Assembly (NCBI GenBank): GCA_026936325.1
Contig: JAPTHN010000003.1
Span: 44,308,011-44,372,010 of the forward strand
Source of the DNA: Platynereis dumerilii
Taxonomy: Eukaryota > Annelida > Polychaeta > Phyllodocida > Nereididae
Direction of reading: 5' to 3'
DNA: 64,000 nucleotides
A program made the translations under genes and the position numbers. The notes below the pieces were generated by a model, which was not told the DNA's origin, did not search any database, and worked only from the letters and a program-made list of their open reading frames with translations. Of this stretch, positions 12,640 to 24,964 are shown piece after piece (within the stretch, counting starts at the first letter, position 1; each line of letters opens with the position of its first letter).

Positions 12640-12828
12640 CACTCTAAAAAATGTCGGGACAAAATTGGTTTTTTAGATTCAAAATGGTTTTTTGAAAAAC
12701 CAAATTTCAATGCAAAAAACCAAAATGGATTTTTTTAAAAATCCATTTTGGTTTTGCATTGAAATTTGGTTTTTCAAAAAACCATTTTGAATCTAAAAAA
12801 CCAATTTTGTCTGAATTTTTTTAGAGTG
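12640..12828. mobile_element. Hairpin MITE, copy 1, flanked by TA
   Basis: This 189-bp near-perfect palindrome begins CACTCTAAAAAA and ends TTTTTTTAGAGTG. The two arms pair almost throughout, with an A/T-rich centre near 12734. TA occurs on both sides (12638-12639 and 12829-12830), as expected of a TA target duplication of Tc1/mariner type. A second copy in the opposite orientation lies at 23248-23424 and half a copy at 41190-41277. There is no coding capacity, so it would depend on a transposase supplied elsewhere. Confidence 0.85.
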
Positions 12829-13297
12829 TACTGGTCTATTTAGTCGATCTAGTTGATTTAGTCTGTGTATAACTTCACATTACAATAGTGATCTGTGAAT
12901 TTTGGAACATTACGCTAAATGAATAACAGTGTTAATTTGCCAGAATCATAATCAGAGTGGTTTCCTTTAGCCTTTTTTTTCTCGAGGCCATTCCATATCG
13001 GGAAGGTAGAGGTTGACTCTAAATTACTCGGAACAGTTTGGGCCACATTGCATCCATAGATGAATATTGAGCTATTGTTGTCATGTTATGGCTTAACCAT
13101 TTGTCTGCCTATACTTCCCCAGTTTCTTTTGACTTGCAGTATTGGTGTGCCCAAAAGATCCCCATGTCCTGGCTCAGATCTGTACCACACAGAAATCAAA
13201 TCAGAAGCAGCTTTATGTGACATCAGTGATTGTAAGGATGACCAATGATGTTCTCAACGCATGAGTCACATATAAATATGATGTGGATATTATATAG

Positions 13298-13590
13298 TGG
13301 CAAGCAAAGAAAGAGAAAACGAAGGAAATAATACAAATACAAGAGAAAGCAAAAGGAGAAAAAAATTGTAAAAAGGGAGAAATGACAAACAAGAAAGAAG
13401 GAAAGAACATAAAAAATTATTTGAGAAAGAGGAAAGAATGAAAGAAAAAAGGAAAATAAATGAGAAATGTAAGAAACACATATTGCAAAAATAAAGAAAG
13501 AAAGAAGGAAAAGAGACATGAGAAATTTTAAGATAAAAAAGGAGGAAATAATGAAAGATAGGACATCAAATGAGAAGTATGACAAACATT
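13298..13590. repeat. Polypurine low-complexity tract
   Basis: A run rich in aaag, gaaa and ggaa words on the plus strand. Long open frames on the minus strand here are F/S/L-rich translations of the tract, not genes. It lies between the two segmental-duplication copies. Confidence 0.8.
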
Positions 13591-14077
13591 CATTACAGGA
13601 AAAATTCTAAGCAGAGACATATTTGAGATGCTTTTGGCAGCTTCTTCAACTCAGAAGACCTTGATCTTATTTTTAACTATTATTTTGATTTCTTTTTTCA
13701 AGTCGATACATTGTTGTAATTCAATACATAAAATTAATGAACCATCATTTTTTTCAAAAATGTTTTTGAAGGCTGGACTTTATTGTAATATATAATCTGA
13801 TTGAACTAAATCTCAATGGTACAGACATGTTCATTAAGGCCTTGACTCCATTACTTATTCCAATTTCCAAGATGGACACTATACTCTGCAATTATCTCTT
13901 GTTAGAATCACGAATGCCTCTCATGAAATGTCGAAACTTTATTCTTCTCATCAGGACTTTAGAAGGTTTCTAATTGGATTTTGCAAAGTATTTGTTTGTC
14001 TCTTATGGCAGATTAAGATGAAGTCTGGAAAACATCTTCATATTTGCATTGCACATGAACCTTTATTGATTTCTACA

Positions 14078-14176
14078 GATAGATAGACAGACAGAGAGAT
14101 GGATAGATAAAACGATAGCTTGATAGATCTATAGATAAATAGATAAATAGATAAATAGATAAATAGATAAATAGAT
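14078..14176. repeat. GATA / AAATAGAT microsatellite
   Basis: Irregular gatagaca and gatagata units pass into a clean run of 'aaatagat' words. A GGTTCGAATCTTGG B-box-like sequence follows near 14229, which may be a SINE remnant. Confidence 0.85.
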
Positions 14177-15116
14177 AGGTCCTGGTTACAGCCAAGCTTA
14201 ACTTTGTAGTTTTACTTAGGTAAGCCCCAGGTTCGAATCTTGGTAAGGGAACCATTGGTATACCTTGACGAGCAATATTCTACAGATCTATTCTACATGA
14301 TATCATTCAGGTCACATTTCCGATTGGGCAGTGGCCCAGACAACCTGTAGTATCAGCGTCTATCATGGAAAATGAAGGATCTCACACATCAATTTTGAGT
14401 CGATAACCATGACTTCCACAAAATCCTATCAAATACTATCAAATATTCAGTAGCGAAAAAACACATGATATTTCCATCAGGATATTCAGTGTGCATAATT
14501 ATACTATTGCATGGAATTACCAGGCCATGTTTCTCGTACAACATAAAATATGATATTATTGCAACTGTCTAGGTCCCTCAGTTAAATAGTGCAGTGCCCA
14601 TGATAAATTTATGTAGATCATGCATTATCTTTGAAAGTAAGTTGCTTGGGAAATATGTAACTGGCTGATTGGTGGATGGAAATGAGGCTCTGGAAGATGA
14701 TAAATATGCTTGATGAAGTTAAAGAGGTGAAATTGTCTTCCAAAGATGAGTTATGGGGGTCATAAACTCCCTGAAATGACACTTCAAGTGTATATTGTAA
14801 CCTTATTTATGAAGATAACCAATTGGATAAGCCCTAAAAAGTAAATGCACCTCAAAGTGGGAGTTTCAGAGACATCAACATCAACACCCAAAGTTTTGTG
14901 ACTCCCTTGAGAATTCTGTAACTTTCCCCATTGTCACTCACTGACGTACACCTAGCAGCAAGACCTCAGGCAGCTATTTTTTCATGCATTATATATATAA
15001 CAAAATGTGCATGTTGAAGATCCTCCAATTTTACTGCCAAGCTTTGCATTTGGCACAATAAAATATTATAGCCCTGTGGTTCTTAATTAAAGCCTGAAAT
15101 CTGAGGGGGTTGTGAA

Positions 15117-16823
15117 CAGGGTTGGGCACGAGTACACATGTACTCGTGTACTCGAGTACATTTTTCAAAGTACTCGCATGTACTCAGTACTCATGCCAAA
15201 TCATGAGTACAGCACTCGAACTCGTACTCGAGTAGAGTACATTGCTAAAGTAATCGTACTCGTAGTGAGTACATCACGAGTACAATTGAAGCTTCAAAAG
15301 AGCAAAATTGGACATAAAAGCAAATGTCTAACATGACAAAAAGGTTAATTTAATTGTTTATTTAATTCCCTTCAAGATGCTTTTTGAATTATGATTCAAC
15401 TAAAGTTATATGTAATGTGTTATGTGAATACAAGTAGTTTAAAAAATTGAAATGATATAGTGGGCATTCATTTGCAAACTTGGACCTATAAAGTATTCAC
15501 TTTGTGAGAAGTTTTGAAATTTGCCAAAATTGTGGAATAGTTTACCATACATGTTGTCATTTATACAACTACAATGTCTGATTTAAAGTGATTTTCGTTA
15601 AATCAGGTCTTAGAATTAATAATTAATCATCCAGTAGCAAATATTTGATCATATTTGAAGCACTTCAAGGATACACCATTTTGATTTGAACACACAGCCG
15701 CCATTTGCTTTTTTCACACCTTTTGGCGCAAATTAAAACATAGTAACTAACAGGTTAATACAGGCCTTATTATCAAATAAACAGTATTTTAACTTCCGCC
15801 ATTGTATTCAGCTACTTCTAAATAATAGATATATGTTTTTAAATTATGTTTCTAGCTCAATTTTAACCATAACAAGAGCCGTTTCCATTTTAACCTTTTT
15901 TGGTCAAATCGACGTTTTTACGGAAATTGGAATACAATATTTATATTAGTCTTCAGGCTCACCCTGGCTTATCTTAATTCAAAAGTGTGATTTTAATTAT
16001 AATACTATATCATGATTTTATCTAACGAAAAATGCTCTCAGCTGAACGAAATAACAATCCCTATACTTGCAATAAATGTATATTGTGTTTAATTTTTTTT
16101 CTAAATCTGCCAACCTTTGATATATATAAATATGTGTTTTAACGAATTCTTGGCTTTGAAATGAAATAAAACCTTGCAAAACGGCTTCTGTCAAGGGCTG
16201 ACGGAAAATATTTGTTAAATAAATCATTGAATTTAAAAAATGTCTTTTTGTATTGTATTAACTTTCCTGTCCTATCCAAATAGCTTCAAAGGATGGGTGA
16301 TCTGGGCATTACATCCTATATTTATGCACTTGTTGAGCTAATTAGGACAGGAGGATGACATTGCAATGAGGCGAAGGATGATTGAAACTGCCGTCCAACA
16401 TTCCCCTGTTGGCAATTTGACCTACTGCGATGTTAGAGGATAATAAGCCAAAGTCACAGATGTTATGCTGACTTGGCCAGGTGACCCATTAAAGCTGGAT
16501 TCAATAGTTCACTTCTGATAGTTCACTTCTGATTAGAAAGAAAAGCACATTTAGTAGCCTTCTTAGGTATTCTTTATTGGTGCTCAATTACTTTATCTTA
16601 TAATGATGCTTTTATTTCTTTAAATATTATATTGCACAAATAACGTTCGAAACTGCATAAAATGTACTCGTACTCGTACTCGAGTACATTTGAAAGTACT
16701 CGTACTCGTACTCGAGTACATTCAGAAAAGGCTGTACTCGTACTCGTACTCGTAGATGCGGCAAGTACTCGACTACTCGTACTCGTACTCGAGTACATTT
16801 GCATGTACTCGTGCCCAACCCGG
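15117..16823. mobile_element. Non-autonomous hAT-type element with GTACTCG repeat ends
   Basis: The element starts CAGGGTTGGGCACG and ends CGTGCCCAACCCGG, inverted repeats with one mismatch. It is flanked by the identical 8-bp sequence GTTGTGAA at 15109-15116 and 16824-16831, the duplication length of the hAT superfamily. Both ends carry arrays of the words GTACTC / GAGTAC that are self-complementary (GTACTCGAGTAC). The roughly 1.25-kb interior is AT-rich and encodes no recognisable transposase. It sits inside copy 2 of the segmental duplication and is absent from copy 1. Confidence 0.9.
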
Positions 16824-19815
16824 GTTGTGAATCATTACCTGCATGCTGAAAATACAGGTGCACACGAAAATAGAAAATCCGTCTGTCTTGCTTTTCATTT
16901 TGCTCTTGTCAAAACTTTTTAAATGACATGGCTTTCATGATATGGTTTTGACAATATGTGCCTTTGGACGGAATAGACTTGACTGTAGTTCAAAAGGGAA
17001 CAAACCCTTACTTGTCAAAAAAACGTCTGCTTGTATGCAACCACGTCAGATGCAGAAGTGCATCTCAGGAAATGTCCATATGCAAGCATGTATGAAAAAG
17101 CACAGGTTCTTTCATGTGGGGCATCAAGCGTCATGAACAGAAGTTCTATGGAGTATATAATCCCTCATGTGTGGTTGCGAGGCTGTTTCAGAATGCGGTT
17201 GGAACTATCATCTCAACAGGACAAATTAACTTTACAACAAAACTGTAACAATAACAATAAAATTTATTTAACGTCATGATTTACAAATAAAGGAAAACAT
17301 TTGCTCATGACAGTAAAATAAATAATAAAACCAACAAATTAAAAGACGTAAATTGATTAGGTTCCTCTTCAGTTGTTTTCTTTATTGCTACCTATGCCTG
17401 TTTACTCTATAGCAGACAACTTGTTGGAAGAGAGGACGCACGATCTCTTGGTGACATACCATTGTATAAAGTTTAATTTGATGGTCATATTGGTTGAAAT
17501 CATTTCATATATGATCTATAATAGTGTACTATCTCACGTTGCAGTTATGTAGAATGGCATAACACCACTACATTGAGAATTACTCAAGCTTGATCTGGCT
17601 TTAGGGAGACATAGGTACTTCAGTTGGTTGGCTGATCGGCTTAATGGTATTTATGCTGAGCTTGGTGTTTTTGACAAGCTCTATTGACTTAGCAAAGGGA
17701 ATGTCATGTGCCTATCCGGAATGTTAATATCAGAACATATTTGTATAAAGTTATTATTTAAAACAATTTATTTTGTGAAAATGGTGTACAGAATTTTAAG
17801 ATCAATTGTGTGAAAAAATGTATGTCTAGAAAGCAGACTGCAGTAGCTATGTAAGTTTTCAAGGCAATATAACAGCAATGTGTCCCCCGACTCAGATTTG
17901 AATTGAAAAAATTCATAAATATGATTTGGTGAAAAGGCATCACTGAGTTTGCAGCTGAGCTTTCTTGTTCTGATAGATGAATTCATTATACCCAGAGACC
18001 AAAGTAAACCCTGGTTTAAGGAGTCTGTTTGAAACCACCCTCACTATCACATGCCAAAATTTGGTTCGGATGTCATAATAATGCCATTAGCTCTCCGAGA
18101 AAAAATCAAAAGAGTGTTTCAAATAGCCCCGGTCTCCCCTACTATTGCTGTGGCAGCGTGCAGCGTGCCAAGTGCAGATACTGCCCTTTGGCATATCATA
18201 TATATGCTATCTTGGCATAAAATTTCACAAGTGCTTGAAAGCATTTTTACACATTTCTCGGAAAAGGTCAAAAGGGCACTGCGCCCTGAAGTTAATCAGT
18301 ATACTTTTGTATAGGGTCAAAGTCTAAGTGAACCTGGCCTTCATAATTCAAATCAGTATTTTTTATATCCGTTTCAATATCTATGTACGAAGTATTCATT
18401 GAAAACATCAGTTATGTAGTACAGCAAGAACTTTAACTAATGAACATTTTGCATTATAATTAAGACATTGATTATTCCCTTGCAAATCTGCATTTAATTC
18501 TTGATTATATGCGAATGAAGGCGTTATTGAGAATGCCAGGAGGGTTGGGCTTACTGATGCTTCCTCCGGATAAACGCTACTCAACAGATAACTTCAAAGA
18601 ATATCGTCCAAACAGGTTCCCCTCCTCTCTCCAGATAAACGTGTAAACTCCGCAGCTGATTCAGATGGTAAATCTTTTGTTACCGCCACAAAAGAAAATA
18701 TTATCATTATGAAATAAGTCTCTCTTTCAAGTGGATGTTTTTCAATCTTGGCTCAAAAGGAGTTCTGCACCAGTGGGTTTTAACTGATATAAGTTACACC
18801 GAAAGATCTTTCTGCATGTGAAAGTCTTGTGTTTTTTTAATGAGTCTTTGAATAGCTACATGATTTGGAGTTATTTTATCTCATCTGTTTCCCGTATTTT
18901 GAACAAAGCTGAGTCATGAGTTGAATAATGTCATCATCAAAAGTAAGAAAAAACAGCTGACATCAGCTATCTGTGTCACAATCTGAAAAAAAAAAGCATC
19001 TTCAGACAACTGTACACGTGTGCCAATAATCACATGATACTTTAGATGCCATATTATCAGACCGGCACATGTTCATATTAGTTCCTAAATTAATGCTGCC
19101 ACCTTCGACATATCCTAATAATAAGTGAGACAGTGACTTAATCTTTATCTGGAATATCGAAGACAGACCGTAATTATAACGTCAGCTGTCTGCAAGTATT
19201 GCAAAAATTATGTGACAATTTTTTTTCTAGGATGCCAGTCAGACACGTAGCTGTCAACTTAGGTCTGCCATATTTCTGATCTGATTAAAACTTGCCATGG
19301 ACCCTACCTGTTGTGTTCATTTACTTTTACTTCAAAATCAGGATGTTCAAACCTGTACTGAAAAATTTATTTTTGTGTGTCGCATGGGATTTGACAAAAT
19401 CGCTTCTCAAAATAGGCCTGTAGCTATATTTTTGCAAAGAAAAATCAATGTATCTCGGGTAAACAATAAGATCCTCCTTGGGGAGGGAGTTTAAACAAAT
19501 ATTTCTTGCCCAGTTTTTTCTCTGGGCCATCTTGACATAAACAATTTCTGTTGGGGGTATTGCTGAAAATGGTGTTGTTTGATTAATAAAACATATATTT
19601 AAGGACATCACTTGTTCGAAATATTATTGTCATTACTAATTTCTTGTTGAAGACAATTCCAAACCATCATCCCCGAATATCGGAAGGTTAAAAACAATGT
19701 GTACATGAATTAATGCGGGACACCCTGCTGATGCGGCATTGCAATGAGCAATGAACTCGTGGAAATACATCGTAAATTTATATTGTTTAGTTTTTCTTTA
19801 TTCATACATCGTCAG

Positions 19816-21249
19816 GTTTGTGATTTATTGATTGATTTATTTTGGTCAATTATATATCAGGTAAATAAATAAGAGATCTAGGATGGCACATAAAAGTAGC
19901 AATGAGGTTTTTCCAGTGCGGTTCATTTGGAAAAATTAAGAATGCCACAAGGTGCAATGTAAAATTTTGCAATTGTAGAGCAATGTCAGTGAAACGAGTA
20001 ATATCAATTTTAAAAAAAAGTTTTTTTTCATAATCTAATAATATATTTCTGCACTAAAGGATATAGAAGGTGGTTAATTGGGTGGAGGTCATTTAAAACG
20101 ACAAATATTAATGGGAAAATATTATTCATCAATTGATATGCTTACTGTATCACTGGTGTATGAGGTATGCATGATTAAATTTTGTGTACAAAAGTAAAAT
20201 ACTTTGAACGACAAAGTTTTGCAGCCTTGATAAATGAACCCTTTTCTTGCAAACCCACTTGTTTCGAAGGTTTTACCTGGTCCAAATGATTCCAGGTGCT
20301 TATTTTTTCTTTCTAAGTTGTTCTTGTAAATAGAAATCATACAATCCTTTTTTTTGTGGGAGGTTCCCGGGACAAATGACTGCGAAACAAGCATATCCTT
20401 GAGTCTTGTTTCCCTTGTATTATTTTGTGATCCATTCTAGTAACAGTCCTTTCTCACACCCATGTCTGCTGCACTCTTTTCCTGTGCAGCATGTATGCTT
20501 TGTGACATGTTCCGCAGCACTACATAATAACTTAGACACACTTCAAAATAATTTAGCAAACACTTCATCTTAAACTTCATAGTAACCTAGAAGCATTCAC
20601 AGAAATATACAAGTGTGGACCTGGACTCCACTTTTAAGGAGATTTTCAAGAACTTGGCTTCTACCTGATGTGTATACACTGAAAAAAGAGGAAAACCTCA
20701 TCAGAACAAGTCATTACAATGCTTTTCATAATTGATGACACTATCCAAAACAGAACAAAATCGCATGTAGTTCATTTTCTTTACTGCATTAATGTATGAG
20801 AAAGACGCAGTATGAAGGACCGTCCTAAGAAAAAACTGATGCAGAAACGTAGAATATTTACATACATGTTTTCTCAATCTGTCAAGATGCTAAAACTTCA
20901 GTAGGGACATCTGTGATGATAACAAATCATCAGCTGTCATGTTCCGCAAACTGGAAATTTCAGCTCTATAACGAGACTTTTACCTTTCATTCCCATGCAT
21001 AGCTGATTAAACCATTGTCATCACAGTCTGTGAATCTGTTATGCAAAAAGAGAGGACCACTTCAAAGTGAAAAATGTACTTTGTGACTCATGATAGCTGA
21101 TGATGTGTCATAATCATACAGTTAACATAGGAACTACAGAGGCTGTTTGATCAGTCATGATCAAGAGAAGGCCATTTGATTTGTCATAACTGATTTTAGA
21201 GTAAAAATCAGAAGCATAATCATTTCGTTTGCCTGTCACCAGCAAGTAG
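19816..21249. other. Intergenic, nothing recognised
   Basis: AT-rich DNA with short open frames only. No terminal repeats, SINE heads or tandem arrays were noticed. Confidence 0.5.
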
Positions 21250-22202
21250 TACGATGGCCTGTTAGTGCCACTTGCTTTCTAACTTTTTTTGCGTTATTTC
21301 ACAAAAAGTTTTGGTTATTTTGCAAAAAGTTTTGGTCATTTCGCAACATTTTGCATTATTTCGCAAAAGATTTTGGTTATTTCACAAAAGTTTTGGTTAT
21401 TTCGCAAAAAGTTTTGGTTATTTCGCAAAACTTTGCATTATTTTGCAAAAGTTTTGCATTATTTCGCAAAAAGTTTTGGTTATTTCACAAAAGTTTTGGT
21501 TATTTCGCAAAATTTTGCATTATTTCGCAAAAGGTTTTGGTTATTTCACAAAAGTTTTGGTTATTTCGCAAAAAGTTTTGGTTATTTCGCAAAATTTTGC
21601 ATTATTTCGCAAAAGTTTTGCATTATTTTGCAAAAAGTTTTGGTCATTTCACAAAAGTTTTGGTTATTTCGCAAAATCTTGCATTATTTCACAAAAGGCT
21701 TTGGTTATTTCACAAAAGTTTTGGTTATTTCCAAAAGTTTTGCATTATTTCGCAAAAGGTTTTGGTTATTTCACAAAAGTTTTGGTTATTTCGCAAAAAG
21801 TTTTGGTTATTTTGCAATATATTGCATTATTTCGCAAAGGTTTTGCATTATTTCGCAAAAAGTTTTGGTTATTTCACAGAAGTTTTGGTTATTTCGCAAA
21901 AAGTTTTGGTTATTTTGCAAAAAGTTTTGGTTATTTTGCAAAAAGTTTTGGTTATTTGCATTATTTCGCAAAAAGTTTTTCCCAAACATCTTTTGTGTTT
22001 GGGAGCCCAATAGACTATCTATTATAATAGTTTCATTATAATTTAGGCTAAAAAAAGAGAGCACCATTTCACTGTGGTATTTGCACCTAATGAATCAATT
22101 AGACAGTGATGATTTGTCATATTCATACATTTAGCACGGGACCTGGTTGCTTTTCCAAAAGTGTCTTCCAGTTATATTAACAGATCCATGGGTTGGTTAC
22201 CT

Positions 22203-22345
22203 CCTGTAACATTTCCGGGCACTCAGGTGGATTGACTGATGAGGTGGTAAAGAGAGTGGGAGTGTTCAGCATGTTGCAAATTTACTCCATGTGAGGGCTC
22301 TTTTAATTGATCATGACACTTCATTGACATGCATTGTGACTCACA
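22203..22345. repeat. SINE-like segment inside the foldback loop
   Basis: The stretch with 'atgttgcaaatttactccat' and 'gtgagggctctttt' matches 24570-24620 and 34150-34195, where the same family is joined to tRNA-like heads. Here only the body is present. Confidence 0.5.
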
Positions 22346-22442
22346 AATTTTCATATGTGATGAAATTCCTGTTATGATGCATGGGACCCCACCCCAACCA
22401 GCAGGCCTACAAAAATGTATCATGTCAAGACATGGACAACCC

Positions 22443-22508
22443 CTAGATCTAGACAGACAGGTAGATAGATAGATAGATAGATAGATTGATAGATAGATAG
22501 ATAGATAG
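22443..22508. repeat. GATA microsatellite in the foldback loop
   Basis: About a dozen near-perfect gata units lie between the two arms of the foldback element. Confidence 0.9.
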
Positions 22509-23247
22509 TACAGCCAGAAAACTTCCAGAGGGGGCAAGTGGTCTTTGAAGGGGGGGCCAGTCATGCTACTGGGATTTTTTTAAAATCTTCTTTCTGCCTA
22601 AATTATAATGAAACTGTTAAAAAAAGATGGCTGCGAAACACAAAGATGTTTGGGAAAAGTTTTGTGAAATATTGCAAAACTGTTTGAGAAATGACCAAAA
22701 CTTTTTGCGAAATAATGCAAAACTTTTGCGAAATAATGCAAAACTTTTGCGAAATAATGCAAAATTTTGCGAAATAACCAAAACTTTTTGCGAAATAACC
22801 AAAACTTTTTGTGAAATAACCAAAACTTTTTGTGAAATAATGCAAAACTTTTGCGAAATAACCAAAACTTTTGTGAAATAATGCAAAACTTTTGCGAAAT
22901 AATGCAAAACATTTGCGAAATAATGCAAAATTTTGCGAAATAACCAAAACTTTTTGCGAAATAAGCAAAAGTTTTTGCGAAATAACCAAAACTTTTTGCG
23001 AAATAACCAAAACTTTTGTGAAATAACCAAAACTTTTTGCGAAATAACGCAAAAAAAGTTAGAAAACAAGTGGCACTAACAGGCCACCGTAGATTAGTCA
23101 TCTAAAATCAAAATAACATCGAAAATGCTGGTATGACTATTTTTACCGGGCAACAGCCAACTATTGTTGCATATCAAATTTACAGACTTTAAAATTGTGC
23201 GGTATCAGCTTTTCATATTCTTCTCTCTATCTCAGCCATCATGTCAA

Positions 23248-23424
23248 CACTCTAAAAAATTTCAGAAAAAATTGGTTTTTATAGATTCAAAATGGTTTTT
23301 TGAAAACCAAATTTCAATGCAAATTGAAAAAAAATCCATGTTGGTTTCTTGCATTGAAATTTGGTTTTTCAAAAAACCATTTTGAATCTAAAAAACCAAT
23401 TTTGTCCCGACATTTTTTAGAGTG
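23248..23424. mobile_element. Hairpin MITE, copy 2
   Basis: Same family as 12640-12828 but inserted in the opposite orientation: the 'gtcgggacaaaattgg' half is at the left end there and at the right end here. It begins CACTCTAAAAAAT, ends ATTTTTTAGAGTG and is flanked by AA on both sides. It lies about 155 bp beyond the foldback element. Confidence 0.85.
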
Positions 23425-24520
23425 AATCAAACTTCATTAGCAACACAAAGTTTGTTACTCTATCCATACATGTGACGTTGAGAGTAAGCACAACTCTCCG
23501 TGATATGGTATTGAATTCCACGTTAAATCAAAATTTAATATATTTCATGGCAATGGGTATAACATTACTCATGTTGTATTGTGATACAATGCTTGCATTA
23601 TAACATTGAGGTCTCAAGCCAAATTTACTGGCACAGGCATTGAATGAGGGGAGTTGAGTTAGAGACGGGTCCAAATCTTAATTGCAAGAGATTTTACACC
23701 AGCCGGCAGATGCCTTATAAAATTAACAAATAAACACTTTATTTGGTCATATCACCTTGAAACTTTGTACAATCATACAGACTGGTCTAGATAGCTTTGA
23801 TAGAAGGAAACTTCAGTGTTATGAACTTATGAAGCATTGTATCAATGATGCCTGCGATAATAATATTATCAGTGCTGTGTTTAACCATAACCACGAGACA
23901 TGTCTAATATGGAAAACAATGGCAGGTAACTTAATTTAAAGAGAAACAGTATACTCCACATTATGTACAACAACTTGTGTCGTTTTATCTGATCAAACAA
24001 CTTTTTGGTCTTCCGTATTCATGAAATGAAATATGACCATGACTAAGCAGACCTGTATCAGGAATGTGATCATGTCACAGAGGTGCAATCTGATTACATA
24101 TACATGTACCTACCTATAGAGAGAAAAAAATGGATATAGCTTGAAGAATGCAGATGGATACTTCTCATCATTCAGAAATAAGCACATTTTATATGCGTGA
24201 CAGTGATGACATTGGTTTGAGTAACTCAATCCGCACTTTGAATTAATTAACTGCAACTACTTTGTCGCTTGTATTTATAATAAGATCGTGAGTGCATGTC
24301 AGCAAAATTTTCGATACTGGTGAAAAATTGTTGTCCATATTTTATCACTTCAATCACAAAATCATCAGATTCATTAAAATTACAATTTTTACCATTCGCA
24401 ATTTTTATTGTAAACTTTGGTCTAATTTCGTCATCCCAGGAAATGAACTTACCATTTCCAGAAGAGGCAAACTGACATTGCCTTATAAATATATTGACAG
24501 ATAGATATATAATGCAGCCC
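23425..24520. other. Intergenic, nothing recognised
   Basis: AT-rich DNA with no element ends, SINE heads or convincing reading frames seen. Confidence 0.5.
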
Positions 24521-24524
24521 TCCA

Positions 24525-24765
24525 AGCCCAGTTATGGCGCTCATGAGTGTTGATTGATGAGATGGAAGAGAGAGCTGAAGTCCTCAACATGTTACACATT
24601 TACCCCATGTGAGGGATCTTTTACTTGCCCATCACAGACACTGATACAAGGGGCCGCCAATTTAGCGTCTCAACTTAACAACATTCAGCTGGGATTCTGC
24701 TCATGAACGTCAACTGAAAATTTTAGTGGGGAATCCCCACCTGGGATTCGAAACTGTGCCTGCCT
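24525..24765 (-). repeat. tRNA-derived SINE copy, minus strand
   Basis: The segment carries 'cagctgggattctgctcatg' followed by a B-box-like GGGATTCGAAACTG region in the context seen at 34255-34330. It also shares the body segment 'catttaccccatgtgaggga'. It belongs to the same SINE family as 34060-34390. Confidence 0.6.
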
Positions 24766-24964
24766 TAATTTTTACATGCATGTGGAACCTTTGTTTTGTG
24801 TTTAGAGTGTTTTTTAATTACTAGTAAACAGTAAACCTTCAGGGCACAGTTAGAAAAGCTTTGTTCCATTTTGAACCGTGAAGAACTCCTGTATCCGGTT
24901 TTTTTTCTATTTAAGTGCCACATGTCGTGTTTTCATCCGTTTAGAAAATGACCAACAACACTAT

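Larger units (their letters stand above)
13780..19815. repeat. Segmental duplication, copy 2, enlarged by insertions
   Basis: Diverged second copy of 9150-12415 in the same orientation. It is longer because it contains a microsatellite (14078-14176), a hAT element (15117-16823) and about 1.35 kb with no counterpart in copy 1 (roughly 18320-19670), in which nothing was recognised. The match resumes at about 19680 and fades at about 19815. Confidence 0.75.
21250..23091. mobile_element. Foldback transposon with tandem-repeat arms
   Basis: The outer ends are inverted repeats of about 45 bp: GGCCTGTTAGTGCCACTTG at the left (from 21255) and its complement at the right (ending 23085), with flanking bases also mostly paired. 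Inside, the left arm (about 21290-21985) is an array of a roughly 21-bp unit, TTTTGGTTATTTCGCAAAAAG or the variant with GCATTATTTCG. The right arm (about 22655-23055) is the same array inverted. The arms continue inward as a unique inverted repeat ('cccaaacatctttt' against 'aaagatgtttggg', and 'tataatgaaact' against 'agtttcattata'). The loop of roughly 530 bp holds a SINE-like segment and a GATA run. No transposase is encoded. The architecture resembles foldback elements and the sea-urchin TU elements known from the literature. Confidence 0.85.

Noticed and set aside
13223-13585. 120-residue F/S/L-rich frame on the minus strand
   Set aside because: Lies in a polypurine tract; composition artefact.
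21272-22041. Open frames of 220-251 residues in all three plus-strand frames (FGYFAKSF-type repeats)
   Set aside because: They are translations of the 21-bp tandem unit, whose length is a multiple of three; three frames open at once is a sign of repeat, not coding.
22598-23101. Minus-strand frames of about 150-167 residues with the same repeat
   Set aside because: Same 21-bp unit in the opposite arm of the foldback element.
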